Shown here: in pieces, positions 1-8,179 of the stretch
Numbering within the stretch: the first letter of the stretch is position 1
How the letters are laid out: every line of letters begins with the position of its first letter
Assembly: GCF_003471585.1 (NCBI RefSeq)
Contig: NZ_QRJO01000001.1
Span: forward strand, 62,001-126,000
Source of the DNA: Collinsella sp. AM18-10
GTDB lineage: Bacteria > Actinomycetota > Coriobacteriia > Coriobacteriales > Coriobacteriaceae
DNA length: 64,000 nucleotides
Reading direction: 5' to 3'
Made by a program: the position numbers and the translations under genes
Notes under the pieces: generated by a model
The model's database searches: none
What the model saw: the letters and a program-made list of their open reading frames with translations, nothing else
Told to the model about the DNA's origin: nothing

Positions 1-1035
1 TATCGTCACATTCGCCTGACGGGCAACCTGTTCAAGACGCTGCTCAACCGCGTAGATCGCACGCGAGAGCTCAATAGGCTCCGTGGACCCAATGGGCACT
101 GCCTCGCCTTCAGTTGCACGTTCGGCCTCGTCCAAGTTAGACAGCGTAAGGATGTCGTTGACAAGCGCTGCCAAGCGGCCCGCCTCACGATAGATGCGAC
201 CGCCAAAGTTGCGCAGGTCGTCCTCGCCCTCGACCATGCCATTTGCGATGAGCTCGGCATAGCCCGAAATCGCCGTAAGCGGCGTCTTGAGCTCATGGGT
301 GATATTCGCCGTGAACTCGCGGCGCATACGGTCGTTGTCCGCTAGCACCGCCATTTGGCGCTTGAGTTCCTGGCGCTGCGACTCGATACGCTCAAGCATG
401 GGGACCATCTCGGCATAGGCGTGCTCATAGCTACGGCGTGGGTGGTCCAAATCCACCTCTTGCAACGGCGCGATGATGGCACGGGACTCACGGCGCGCCA
501 TAAAAAACGAGAGTACCGCACCCGCTGCTGCGATAAGCAGCATCGGCGCCAGCATCGACAGCAAAATCGCCGCAACGCCAGGCTGGGCCTGCGCCAAGCG
601 GACGACCTGGCCGTTATCAAGGGTGACGGCGCGATACAGCATAATCTCGTCGAGTGTAGAGCTTGCGCGCTCCGCGGAACCCGAACCACTCTCAAAGGCC
701 TCGATGACCTCGGGGCGATCGCCATGGTTGGGCAGTGTGGAAGGCGACGCCTCGTTGTCGTAGGCAACAGATCCGTCCTTATTGATCAGCGTGATACGAA
801 GATCCTCGCGATCGAGGCTTCGCAAGAACGGAATGGGCTCCTGCTGCTCGTCGAGAGCGGCAGCAATGAGCTCGGTTTCCTGCGCCAGATTGGCACTCGT
901 GGCATCCGCCAAAGTGTTTTGCACAAAGAACGCACCCAGCACCGTAAACGCCACGATAACCGCCATGGCGCAGACAAAGATCGTCACAAAAACGCGGTGC
1001 GACAGCGTATGTTTTCCCTGGGGGGCGAAGACCAC
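1..1035 (-). CDS. phoR: Sensor histidine kinase, PhoR-like (C-terminus cut by window edge)
   Basis: Membrane kinase that would autophosphorylate and pass phosphate to the regulator encoded just before it. Translating the minus strand from a GTG at 1035 gives 345 residues open to the window edge. A membrane segment lies near residues 12-35, then an extracytoplasmic sensor part of about 120 residues, a second membrane segment near 165-185, and a dimerisation box with the phospho-acceptor His at about 247 (motif ITHELKTPL). The ATPase domain begins but is truncated. The start lies 3 bases after the regulator stop at 1039, so the two are co-translated. Following pstB and a PhoB-like regulator it is most likely PhoR; the phosphate role is inferred from context. 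The frame contains no stop within the window. Confidence 0.88.
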   Translation of the reverse strand, partial: MVFAPQGKHTLSHRVFVTIFVCAMAVIVAFTVLGAFFVQNTLADATSANLAQETELIAAALDEQQEPIPFLRSLDREDLRITLINKDGSVAYDNEASPSTLPNHGDRPEVIEAFESGSGSAERASSTLDEIMLYRAVTLDNGQVVRLAQAQPGVAAILLSMLAPMLLIAAAGAVLSFFMARRESRAIIAPLQEVDLDHPRRSYEHAYAEMVPMLERIESQRQELKRQMAVLADNDRMRREFTANITHELKTPLTAISGYAELIANGMVEGEDDLRNFGGRIYREAGRLAALVNDILTLSNLDEAERATEGEAVPIGSTEPIELSRAIYAVEQRLEQVARQANVTI

Positions 1036-1038
1036 GGG

Positions 1039-1767
1039 TTACTCCTCCGATGCGGTGGCCGCGGTGTCGTCGCCTTCGGCACCATCACCGGCAGAAGGCT
1101 CGGCCAGGCGATAACCCACGCCGCGCACGGTCTCGATGGCGCTGGCATGCTCGCCCAGTTTTTGGCGAAGCGTCTGCACGTGCACGTCAACGGTGCGCGA
1201 ACCGCCGTCGAAGTCCCAGCCCCACACGCTCTGCAGCAACGACTCGCGGGTAAAGACCACGCCGGGCTTGCGCATGAGGTACTCGAGCAGGTCGAACTCG
1301 CGCAGGGTGAGCTTAAGCGGCTCGCCGGCAACGGTCACCTCGCGATGGCTGGGCGAGAGCACGATGTCGCCCACGCTGAGCACATCGCTCGCCTGCTTGA
1401 CCATGCCGCCGCGACGCAGCAGTGCGCGGCAGCGGCTCGCAAGCTCCATGAGCGAAAACGGCTTAGTCAGGTAATCGTCGGCACCGCCATCGAGCGCCAT
1501 CACCTTGTCGAGCTCGGTGTCCTTGGCGGTAAGCATCATGATGGGCACCGTCGCCGTCAGGCGATCGGCACGCAGACGACGCATAATCGCCAAGCCATCG
1601 GTGTCGGGCAGCATGATATCGAGCAGCACGGCATCGGGCACCCGTCGCGCCACGGCAGCTTTAAACTCGCCATCACACGAAAAGCCCTCGGCCTCGATTC
1701 CCTGCTTGCGCAGCGCGTAGACTGTCAAATCCCTGATGTTGTCATCGTCCTCGACGTAATAGATCAT
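1039..1767 (-). CDS. phoB: Response regulator, OmpR/PhoB family
   Basis: DNA-binding response regulator of 242 residues. The receiver domain (1-120) has the acidic pocket EDDD at 6-9, phospho-acceptor Asp50 in LLDIMLPD, and the conserved Lys102 in TKPF. A winged-helix trans_reg_C domain (about 130-225) ends with a typical VRGVGYRL wing. The start ATG is preceded by AAAGGGG. It lies 65 bases after pstB and immediately before the kinase, on the same strand. Given that neighbour, control of phosphate uptake genes is likely. The family assignment is firm; the PhoB identity is inference, since other OmpR-family pairs look alike. Confidence 0.9.
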   Translation of the reverse strand: MIYYVEDDDNIRDLTVYALRKQGIEAEGFSCDGEFKAAVARRVPDAVLLDIMLPDTDGLAIMRRLRADRLTATVPIMMLTAKDTELDKVMALDGGADDYLTKPFSLMELASRCRALLRRGGMVKQASDVLSVGDIVLSPSHREVTVAGEPLKLTLREFDLLEYLMRKPGVVFTRESLLQSVWGWDFDGGSRTVDVHVQTLRQKLGEHASAIETVRGVGYRLAEPSAGDGAEGDDTAATASEE

Positions 1768-1831
1768 GTTGAACCCCTTTGCGGCCGATATGACCGCATC
1801 TTAACCCTAAAGGCACCTGTAAAAGACAGCG

Positions 1832-2707
1832 TCAGCCAAAACGCCCCGTCAAATAATCCGCGGTGCGCGGATCGGACGGATTCTTGAAGAGTTGCGCGGT
1901 GGGCGCGTGCTCCACCAGCTCACCCAGCAAAAAGAACGCAACCGAATCGGAAATACGCGCGGCCTGCTGCATGTTGTGCGTCACGACCACCAGCGTGCAG
2001 GTCTCCTTGAGCTCGCAGGCCAGCTGCTCCACCACCAACGTCGACACAGGGTCGAGTGCCGAGGTCGGCTCGTCCATCAGCAGAATGTCGGGCTGCACGG
2101 CAAGTGCGCGGGCGATGCACAGGCGCTGCTGCTGTCCACCCGAAAGACCCAGGCCCGACTCTTTGAGCTTGTCCTTGACCTCGTCCCACAGGGCAGCGCG
2201 ACGCAGGGAGTCCTCGACCAGCTCATCGAGCACGGCGCGGTCGCGCACACCCATACCGCGAGGACCGTAGGCGACGTTGTCGTAGATGCTCATGGGAAAT
2301 GGGTTGGGGCGTTGGAACACCGTGCCCACGCGCTGGCGCAAACGGCAGATGTCGCAATCGCCCAGGATATCTTGACCATCGATCGCAATCTTGCCCTCGA
2401 TGCGGCAATCCTTGATGCCGTCGTTCATGCGGTTAAAGCAGCGCAGCAACGTGGACTTTCCGCAGCCCGAAGGCCCGATGAACGAGGTGATCTGCTTGTC
2501 GCGGATCTTGATATTCACGTCCTTGAGCGCATGGTGGTCGCCATAGAACAGGTCGAGGCCCTCGACGTCGATGCGCGTCGGCGAGGCGGCAAGATCCTCT
2601 GCCGTGGGGCGAGTCGCATCCCCAACCTCGCGCTCATGCGCGGCCTCGGCCTGCGCTTCCATGAGTTCTTCAAGCTCCGTGGGCTCCACAGCCGCAGCAG
2701 CCGTCAT
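1832..2707 (-). CDS. pstB: Phosphate ABC transporter ATP-binding protein PstB
   Basis: Cytoplasmic ATPase subunit of the PstSCAB high-affinity phosphate importer. Walker A GPSGCGKS is at 78-85, the signature LSGGQQQR near 188-195 and Walker B DILLMDEP near 207-214. The PstB-typical [15 protein letters not shown] stretch identifies it rather than another importer ATPase. I place the start at the ATG at 2707 because GGAGGTG sits six bases upstream; an in-frame ATG at 2722 would lie upstream of that ribosome-binding site. The protein is 291 residues, about 40 longer than usual, with an acidic Ala/Glu-rich N-terminal extension. pstS, pstC and pstA are not next to it: the gene upstream is an unrelated histidine kinase, so this pstB is separated from its usual partners. 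Confidence 0.93.
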   Translation of the reverse strand: MTAAAAVEPTELEELMEAQAEAAHEREVGDATRPTAEDLAASPTRIDVEGLDLFYGDHHALKDVNIKIRDKQITSFIGPSGCGKSTLLRCFNRMNDGIKDCRIEGKIAIDGQDILGDCDICRLRQRVGTVFQRPNPFPMSIYDNVAYGPRGMGVRDRAVLDELVEDSLRRAALWDEVKDKLKESGLGLSGGQQQRLCIARALAVQPDILLMDEPTSALDPVSTLVVEQLACELKETCTLVVVTHNMQQAARISDSVAFFLLGELVEHAPTAQLFKNPSDPRTADYLTGRFG

Positions 2708-2762
2708 ACCGCACACCTCCATATCGATATCAATTCAGCAGTATCGATAGTAGGAATCGCGG

Positions 2763-2789
2763 CTCATACGCACGTGAGCACATTGTCAA
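2763..2789 (-). promoter_or_regulatory. Candidate promoter of pstB
   Basis: Reading the minus strand, a perfect TTGACA (2784-2789) is followed after 15 bases by TATGAG (2763-2768). The spacer is short. Just upstream is TTACAA four bases before TTGACA, which loosely resembles spaced TTnACA repeats bound by Gram-positive PhoP. It would give pstB and the regulator pair their own promoter, separate from the kinase gene upstream. Confidence 0.35.
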
Positions 2790-2810
2790 GTGTTTGTAAG
2801 GGCACGCTAG

Positions 2811-4049
2811 CTATGCGGCGGGCAGCTCGATGGTGAATATCGTGTGTTCGGGCGTCGATTCACATGCAACGGTACCGCCGTGTGCCGCGATGATCTCCTT
2901 GGCAATAGCAAGGCCCAAACCGGCACCACCGCGATTGGTCGCACGCGCCGCATCCAGGCGATAGAACTTCTCAAAGATCACCTTGAGCTTAGCCGCAGGG
3001 ATAGGATCGCCCTGATTGATAAAGCGCACGCGCACGCCGCCATCGTCTTGGCGCCTGGCCTCAATCGTGATAGTCGAGCCCTCATAGCTATAGGCGACGG
3101 CGTTTTTCATGATGTTGTTGAACACGCGGGCCATCTTGTCGCCATCCACGAGCACCGTCAGGTCCTCGCGAATATCAACTTGGGCTTCCTTATGCTGCTC
3201 GTTGAGGATGGGATAGAACTCGTCAGCCACCTGAGCCAGCAGCAACCCCAGATCAACATAGCCGCGCGTGAGCACGATATCGTGGAAGTCAAAGCGCGTG
3301 ATATCGAAGAACTCTTCGATGAGCGCATCGAGCCGGTGCGCCTTGTCGAGCGCCACGCCCGTAAAACGTGTGCGCTGCTCAAGCGGCAAATCGGGGGCCT
3401 CCTGCAAGAGCGAAAGGTAGCCCACCACGCTGGCGAGCGGCGTGCGCAGGTCGTGCGCCAGGTACGTCACCAGGTCATCTTTGCGGTGGGATTCGTCACG
3501 CAGGGCTTGTTGAACCCTACGCTCGCAATCGCGCGCCCGGTTGAGCGCGCCCTCGACCTCGAGGAAGTCGCCGTCAATGTTGTCCCATGTGTCGGGGTTA
3601 TCGATCAGACGGTCCTGAATGCGGGCGGCAATCACGCGGTCGGCGTGCAGCTCGCCCTGCTCGTAACCCTGGTAGTACAGGGCGCGTCCGCAGAAGAACA
3701 GGACGCACACGGCAAGCGCCAGCACAAATCCAAGCATGTTGAACACAAAGCCGGCGTCAAAGAATACGGGCTCGCCAATACCGCCAAGCGCCATGGACCC
3801 GATCGCCAACGTAATTGTCCACGCGGCGCCGCCGATCACCACACAGCGGCGAACGATTTCGAATCGATCAATCAGCAAAAAGCCAATGAGTAGAACTGCC
3901 AGGATGCCAACGATATTGTCAATGCCGATGAGCAGCAGACTCAGCAAAAAGAGCAGCACCGTCGCTAACGCACGGTTGTCAACGACCGCCCTTACGTATT
4001 CAAAGAGTCGATCGGGTACCTCGAATGCCCGCCTATCGTCTTTTGTCAT
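2811..4049 (-). CDS. Sensor histidine kinase (VanS/BaeS-like)
   Basis: Membrane sensor kinase of 412 residues. The N-terminal 125 residues hold about four hydrophobic segments (roughly 28-42, 46-61, 68-90, 98-120) with almost no extracytoplasmic domain, so it probably senses within or at the membrane. The dimerisation box has phospho-acceptor His199 (LAHDLRTPLASV). The ATPase domain carries the N-box NNIMKNAVAYS near 318 and the G2 box GAGLGLAI near 378. The start ATG is preceded by GGGGGAG. It lies 25 bases after the regulator gene at 4075-4770 and forms a pair with it. Domain order resembles VanS-type kinases. The ligand cannot be read from sequence; the divergent neighbour encodes a D-alanyl-D-alanine carboxypeptidase, which suggests a cell-wall signal. 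Confidence 0.88.
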   Translation of the reverse strand: MTKDDRRAFEVPDRLFEYVRAVVDNRALATVLLFLLSLLLIGIDNIVGILAVLLIGFLLIDRFEIVRRCVVIGGAAWTITLAIGSMALGGIGEPVFFDAGFVFNMLGFVLALAVCVLFFCGRALYYQGYEQGELHADRVIAARIQDRLIDNPDTWDNIDGDFLEVEGALNRARDCERRVQQALRDESHRKDDLVTYLAHDLRTPLASVVGYLSLLQEAPDLPLEQRTRFTGVALDKAHRLDALIEEFFDITRFDFHDIVLTRGYVDLGLLLAQVADEFYPILNEQHKEAQVDIREDLTVLVDGDKMARVFNNIMKNAVAYSYEGSTITIEARRQDDGGVRVRFINQGDPIPAAKLKVIFEKFYRLDAARATNRGGAGLGLAIAKEIIAAHGGTVACESTPEHTIFTIELPAA

Positions 4050-4074
4050 ATCTACTCCCCCGCCATCAAAGGCG

Positions 4075-4770
4075 TTATTCGATTATGTAGCCGACGCCCC
4101 AGACGTTTTTGATAAAGCGCGGCTTTTGAGCGTCGTCACCGATCTTTTCGCGCAGGTGGCGAATGTGCACCATCACCGTATTGTTGGAGCCGGGCATAAA
4201 ATCCTCATTCCACACCGCGCGGAACAGGTCCTCCACGGCTACCACGCTGCCGCGATGCTCGACCAGATACAGCAAGATGGAATACTCGATGGGCGTGAGG
4301 CGCACCGGCGCACCGTCCACCATTACGGAACGAGCATCGCGGTTGATCTCCAGGCCGTCGAGCTGGATGATCGGCGACTCGGCCACCTGCGCGCGGCTAC
4401 CGTAGCTGGTGTAGCGGCGAAGCTGAGCATGCACGCGCGCGATGAGCTCAAGCGGACGGAACGGCTTGACCACGTAATCGTCCGCGCCAAGCGAAAGGCC
4501 CTCGATCTTGTCTTGCTGGGCATCGCGCGCCGTCAGCATGATCACGGGATAGGTATGGCTGGAACGGATCGTACGCAACAGCTCAAAGCCGTCGATATCA
4601 GGCAGCATGACATCCAGCAGCGCCAGATCAAACTCCTGCTCCAGAATCGCCTTGGCCGCATCGGCCCCGCTGTAGGCAATCCGGACATCAAAGCCCTCTT
4701 TTGTAAGGTAGATACCAACCAGGTCGGCGATGGCTTTCTCGTCATCAACTACCAAAATGCGCTCGTTCAT
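4075..4770 (-). CDS. Response regulator, OmpR family (VanR-like)
   Basis: DNA-binding response regulator of 231 residues. The receiver domain has the acidic pair VVDDE near 8-12, phospho-acceptor Asp53 (LLDVMLPD) and the Lys of VVKPF near 104. The C-terminal winged helix (about 135-230) has RHLREKIGD and ends with VWGVGYIIE. GAGGAG precedes the ATG. It is the first gene of a two-gene unit with the kinase at 2811-4049. The start faces the divergent dacA-like gene across about 200 bases, so the regulator may act there and on itself. Family assignment is firm; target genes are inferred. Confidence 0.9.
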   Translation of the reverse strand: MNERILVVDDEKAIADLVGIYLTKEGFDVRIAYSGADAAKAILEQEFDLALLDVMLPDIDGFELLRTIRSSHTYPVIMLTARDAQQDKIEGLSLGADDYVVKPFRPLELIARVHAQLRRYTSYGSRAQVAESPIIQLDGLEINRDARSVMVDGAPVRLTPIEYSILLYLVEHRGSVVAVEDLFRAVWNEDFMPGSNNTVMVHIRHLREKIGDDAQKPRFIKNVWGVGYIIE

Positions 4771-4922
4771 GCGTGCTCCTCTCGCGCTCCATTATGCCCG
4801 AGGCGGCGCGTGCCACACACAACAAGCGCGGGCGATTAAGTCGACCTTAAGCACCAATGTGTCCGTTCGGGCGCGGATGTGGGCCACGCACGCACGCGAT
4901 GATCGCCGATGCCGGCAAACGA

Positions 4923-4928
4923 TATACT
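4923..4928 (+). promoter_or_regulatory. Candidate -10 box for the D-alanyl-D-alanine carboxypeptidase gene
   Basis: TATACT on the plus strand, 40 bases before the GTG I choose as start. No good -35 box is seen at 17 bases upstream, as expected for an activator-dependent promoter. Its position supports the downstream GTG start, because the longer open frame from 4857 would begin upstream of the promoter. Confidence 0.35.
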
Positions 4929-4967
4929 CTAGTTCCAGAAGAGACCATCCCGTCGAAAGCGAAATCT

Positions 4968-6308
4968 GTGAAGTCCCTCACCTCTTTTGCAAAGCGCTCA
5001 GCCCAGCTTGCCGCCGGCTTTGTCTGCGCTATCGCCCTTACCGCTGGCGTGCCCACCGTCGCCGGCGCCCAAGTGCTCACGACCGACAATGTCTGCGGCA
5101 AAACCGCCGATGAGCGCGGCATCACGGCCGAAAACCTGCCCGATATCGATGCGACCAATGCCCTCGTCATGGGCAAAGACGGCACCGTCTACTATGGGCG
5201 CGGCGCCGATGAGCAGGTCAAAATCGCCTCGATCACCAAGGTCATGACCGCAATCCTAACCGTCGAGAATTGCAAGATAGACGAGAAGGTCACGGTGAGC
5301 AACGCCGCAGCCACCGTGGGCAATTCAACAGCCGGCTTGCTCGAAGGCGACGAGCTTACCGTGGAGCAGGCGCTGCGCGGCCTGATGATTCCCTCGGGCA
5401 ACGACGCCGCCATCGTGCTCGCCGAATATGTGGGCAAGAAGATCGACCCTAAGACCACAGACGCCGAGGCAACATTTGTGAAAGCCATGAACGAGCGCGC
5501 TAAGAAGCTCGGTTGCACCGGCACGCTTTTTGAAAACCCGCATGGTCTGGACTTTGATGAGTGGGCTGGCGATATGCACTCAACCGCACACGACGTAGCG
5601 CTGATGATGCAGGAGGCCATGAAAAACGACACGATCCGCGAGGTCGTAGCGAGCGAAGATTCCTGGATCGAGGTCACGGGCGCCGACGGCACCGACCATT
5701 CGCATTCCATGGACACGCATAACTATTTGCTAGGCCAAGATGGCAACATCGGTGGCAAGACCGGCACCACCGATGATGCAGGCTATTGCTTTACGGGTGC
5801 CTACAACCGCGATGGCGACGAGATCTACACCGTCGTTTTGAACTCCACCACCACCGACCAGCGCTTTACCGATACCGCAACCCTTGCCAATTGGTACTAC
5901 GGTCACAAGGTGACGGTCGCAATCGCCAACACGCAGGAAAAGACCGCCAACGGCAACCCGCTTATGGCGCGCATCGGTCAAACCGACTGGACTGATAAGA
6001 CGATCGACGCCACACTCGCCGATCCTACGGCGCAAGCGACCGTGTTTTCCCTTGCCGGCGAGGTGACCGAAAAGGTTAGCTACGACGATCTTTCGGGCAC
6101 GGTGCATGTGGGCGACAAGGTGGGCAGCATTACGCTCAAGCAGGACGGCATCAAGATCGCCGTCATGGACCTGGTTGCCGACGAGGAAGGGGCAGGGCCG
6201 AATCCCATTGAATGGCTACTCGTGAAGCTCGACCGCCTGGGCCGCCGTATCGACAACCGCCCGCTCACAGCCGAGAGCGAGACCGTAGCCAAGGCTCCTG
6301 AGGTGTAG
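4968..6308 (+). CDS. dacA: Secreted D-alanyl-D-alanine carboxypeptidase (serine-type PBP, DacA/DacF-like)
   Basis: Removes the terminal D-Ala from peptidoglycan stem peptides outside the membrane (peptidase family S11). From the GTG at 4968 the protein has 446 residues and a classic signal peptide (KR, hydrophobic 13-30, AGA-Q cleavage near 34). The S11 triad is complete: SITK at 88-91, SGN at 143-145, KTG at 264-266. A C-terminal domain of about 130 residues follows; no C-terminal membrane helix is evident. An in-frame ATG lies at 4857, but a signal peptide would then be buried and the candidate promoter would be inside the gene. It is divergent from the VanR/VanS-like pair. A rho-independent terminator follows directly. 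Confidence 0.92.
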   Translation: MKSLTSFAKRSAQLAAGFVCAIALTAGVPTVAGAQVLTTDNVCGKTADERGITAENLPDIDATNALVMGKDGTVYYGRGADEQVKIASITKVMTAILTVENCKIDEKVTVSNAAATVGNSTAGLLEGDELTVEQALRGLMIPSGNDAAIVLAEYVGKKIDPKTTDAEATFVKAMNERAKKLGCTGTLFENPHGLDFDEWAGDMHSTAHDVALMMQEAMKNDTIREVVASEDSWIEVTGADGTDHSHSMDTHNYLLGQDGNIGGKTGTTDDAGYCFTGAYNRDGDEIYTVVLNSTTTDQRFTDTATLANWYYGHKVTVAIANTQEKTANGNPLMARIGQTDWTDKTIDATLADPTAQATVFSLAGEVTEKVSYDDLSGTVHVGDKVGSITLKQDGIKIAVMDLVADEEGAGPNPIEWLLVKLDRLGRRIDNRPLTAESETVAKAPEV

Positions 6309-6336
6309 GGCCAAAGCGATATCACATCGAACCAAA

Positions 6337-6366
6337 TGAGGCGTCCAACGGGGCGCCTCATTTTTT
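6337..6366 (+). terminator. Rho-independent terminator of the carboxypeptidase gene
   Basis: Stem TGAGGCG/CGCCTCA with a 10-base loop followed by six T residues, 29 bases after the stop codon. Confidence 0.85.
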
Positions 6367-6368
6367 GA

Positions 6369-6649
6369 GGGTTCGAATCCCCAGCCTCCTTTCTCCACAC
6401 AAAAAAGGGCCCCAAATGGGACCCTTCTTCAAATTCGCACTGGCGGAGAGCTGGGGATGTCCGGGCATGCTACGCATGCCCTCCGGCTTCAAAGCCTGGC
6501 GGCTTTTCGCCCACGGGCTACAAACGCTTTCGCGTTTGCTTAACGCCCGTGCCCTCTCGGGTTCGAATCCCCAGCTAACGTGGTTCAACTAAAAAAGGGT
6601 CCCTTTCGGAACCCTTCTTTAAAGTCTTACTGGCGGAGAGCTGGGGATT
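6369..6649. repeat. tRNA-tail tandem unit next to tRNA-Ser
   Basis: Two copies of a roughly 90-bp block lie 190 bp apart. Each has a T-arm-like sequence in inverted orientation (GGGTTCGAATCCCCAGC at 6369-6385 and 6559-6575), a terminator hairpin (starting 6401 and 6591) and the 3' end of tRNA-Ser up to the T-loop (ending 6458 and 6649). The second copy runs on into the complete tRNA-Ser; the first is cut at the T-loop. The 100-bp core between them (6459-6558) holds hairpins GGGCATGC/GCATGCCC and AAACGC/GCGTTT. It belongs to the same family as the units near the Arg, Leu and Phe tRNAs. This accounts for the 480-base gene-free stretch after the carboxypeptidase gene. Confidence 0.8.
6591..6616 (-). 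terminator. Terminator of tRNA-Ser
   Basis: On the minus strand, AAGGGTTCC, a short loop and GGGACCCTT followed by a T-run, 15 bases beyond the CCA end. A second copy lies at 6401-6426 in the duplicated unit. Confidence 0.75.
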
Positions 6650-6721
6650 CGAACCCCAGATGCCCTTTTGGGGCATACTCGCTTAGCAGGCGAGCACCTT
6701 CGGCCTCTCGGTCAGCTCTCC
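6631..6721 (-). tRNA. tRNA-Ser (anticodon GCT)
   Basis: 91-nt class II tRNA with encoded CCA. Acceptor GGAGAGC pairs with GCTCTCC, the anticodon loop reads CTGCTAA with anticodon GCT, there is a long variable arm (ATGCCCC..AAAAGGGCAT) and a T-loop TTCGAAT. Reads AGC/AGT codons. Confidence 0.95.
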
Positions 6722-6789
6722 GTAACAGCCGTTCTATAGTAACCAAACAGCCGAAGTTGGGCAAGAGGGAATTTGGAGCGATTCCATTT

Positions 6790-7872
6790 TTACCTTTCCC
6801 GCACCGCCTCCAACAAATAGTCGCGCATATACGGAATTGCAAACGAAACACAGCCATAGCCCGCAGGCTCAATCAACCCCGCATCGATGAGACGTTTACG
6901 ATACGAGCCGACCTTGTTCGCCGGCAGCCCCATCTTTTTGGCGATATCACCGTTGGCAATCTCATCGCCCTCGCATTGAGCCATTGCCGCGAGATACTGA
7001 AACTGTCGTTCTGAAACCCTGCGCAGCGCCGGGGCAATCACCATAGCATTAAAGCTATCAAGAGCTGCTTGGATACCCGTACGCGCGGACCCTTCGTTCA
7101 CGCTCTCCGCCCCGCTGCGCGCAGCAGCCTGCCAAGCGTAATATCCGACCAACTGGACCATAAAGGGATAGCCTGCTGACGCCTTTGTTAATAGCTCAGC
7201 GGCGTCTTCATCGAGCTCCTTGCCCGCTCGTCTCATTGTATCCTCAAACGATCCGCCGACTTCAAAATCGGAGAGACGAGTAAGTTCGATATGTTTTGCC
7301 CGCTGAAGGAACATAAGGGTATCATCAACCACCACGCCATCCACCGATGTTGGCAAGCCAGCGAATGCAAAAGCGACATTCGCCCCCTGGCGAATCAAAA
7401 GCTGCATCTCATTGCCCAGCTCGCGCATTTCCTCAGTTGAGGCATCCTGAATCTCGTCGAGCGTAATGAGCAGGCCTCCGCGCTTCGCGGCATCGTACAT
7501 CGCCTCGCCCAGATGAGATGCCGACTTCGATACCTCAACGGAGCCAAGGCTGACTCCTAGAATCGATGGGGAAATCGACATTGACTCAAGACGAACATTT
7601 CGCTGTAGAGCCTCGAGGATTCTATTGCAGAAGCCGGTATTTGAGGCGACATCAACAACCTCGAATCCTTTTTTGCGCGCAAGATCGCCCAACGCGTTGA
7701 GGAGCACCGTTTTTCCTGTGCCGCGGACGCCAGAGATGCGCATAAGTCGATCGGGGGCACCGGGACCATTCTCAAGAGCCTCGGCAAAGTCATCCAAAAC
7801 AGCATCGCGTCCGATAAGCTCAGGCGGATTCATGCCCGCCGTTGGCTTAAAGGGATTCATAGCTTTCGGCAT
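6790..7872 (-). CDS. AAA/STAND-type ATPase with C-terminal winged-helix region
   Basis: Predicted cytoplasmic ATPase of 360 residues. Walker A GVRGTGKT lies at 48-55 and Walker B LLITLDEIQD at 134-143. A FAGLPTS sensor-1-like strand follows near 180, and the last 100 residues look like a winged helix (NGDIAKKMGLPANKVGSYRKRL). The arrangement resembles Orc1/Cdc6-like or archaeal-type ATPase-domain proteins found in bacteria, often of unknown role. I choose the ATG at 7872 because AGGAGGGG sits just upstream; a longer frame from 7908 would begin inside a tandem repeat. It is a single gene between tRNA-Ser and the TPR protein gene. The substrate is unknown; a regulatory or defence role is possible but not supported by any neighbour. 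Confidence 0.8.
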   Translation of the reverse strand: MPKAMNPFKPTAGMNPPELIGRDAVLDDFAEALENGPGAPDRLMRISGVRGTGKTVLLNALGDLARKKGFEVVDVASNTGFCNRILEALQRNVRLESMSISPSILGVSLGSVEVSKSASHLGEAMYDAAKRGGLLITLDEIQDASTEEMRELGNEMQLLIRQGANVAFAFAGLPTSVDGVVVDDTLMFLQRAKHIELTRLSDFEVGGSFEDTMRRAGKELDEDAAELLTKASAGYPFMVQLVGYYAWQAAARSGAESVNEGSARTGIQAALDSFNAMVIAPALRRVSERQFQYLAAMAQCEGDEIANGDIAKKMGLPANKVGSYRKRLIDAGLIEPAGYGCVSFAIPYMRDYLLEAVRER

Positions 7873-7891
7873 TCGCCCCTCCTCTGCTAGT

Positions 7892-7948
7892 TTTAACAAC
7901 TTTAACAAAGTTTAGCAACTTTAGCAGAGTTTAACAGGTTTAGCAGAC
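7892..7948. repeat. Six tandem 9/10-bp repeats upstream of the ATPase gene
   Basis: Six head-to-tail units of the form TTTARCA plus two or three bases alternate between 9 and 10 bp (starts 7892, 7901, 7911, 7920, 7930, 7939). They lie between the ATPase ribosome-binding site and the rest of its upstream region, on the leader side. They look like an iteron or multi-site operator. The remaining gene-free sequence to 8179 shows only a weak TATAAC on the minus strand near 8066 and no clear gene. Confidence 0.75.
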
Positions 7949-8179
7949 TGAGTCGCTTTAGTCCCACCGGCCCTGTCGGATCTTCTCATCTGAGCTGATA
8001 CGAGCATCTTCATTCAATTTGTCAGCTACTTGCTCGACATGGTAATTCGTATCTTAATTCGTTATACCTTATCTTTACGCAGATGATGCCAGTACCGCCG
8101 TTGCCAGCAATCCTTCCACTTGTTCACTGTGCTGAACAAGCGGCGGGTTAAGCGTGTGGCCCGGCCTTCTATACCGCCC

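Noticed and set aside
355..1887. 510-residue open frame on the plus strand opposite the PhoB/PhoR-like genes
   Set aside because: It is a frame-shadow of two well-supported minus-strand genes in high-GC DNA and shows no protein-family likeness.
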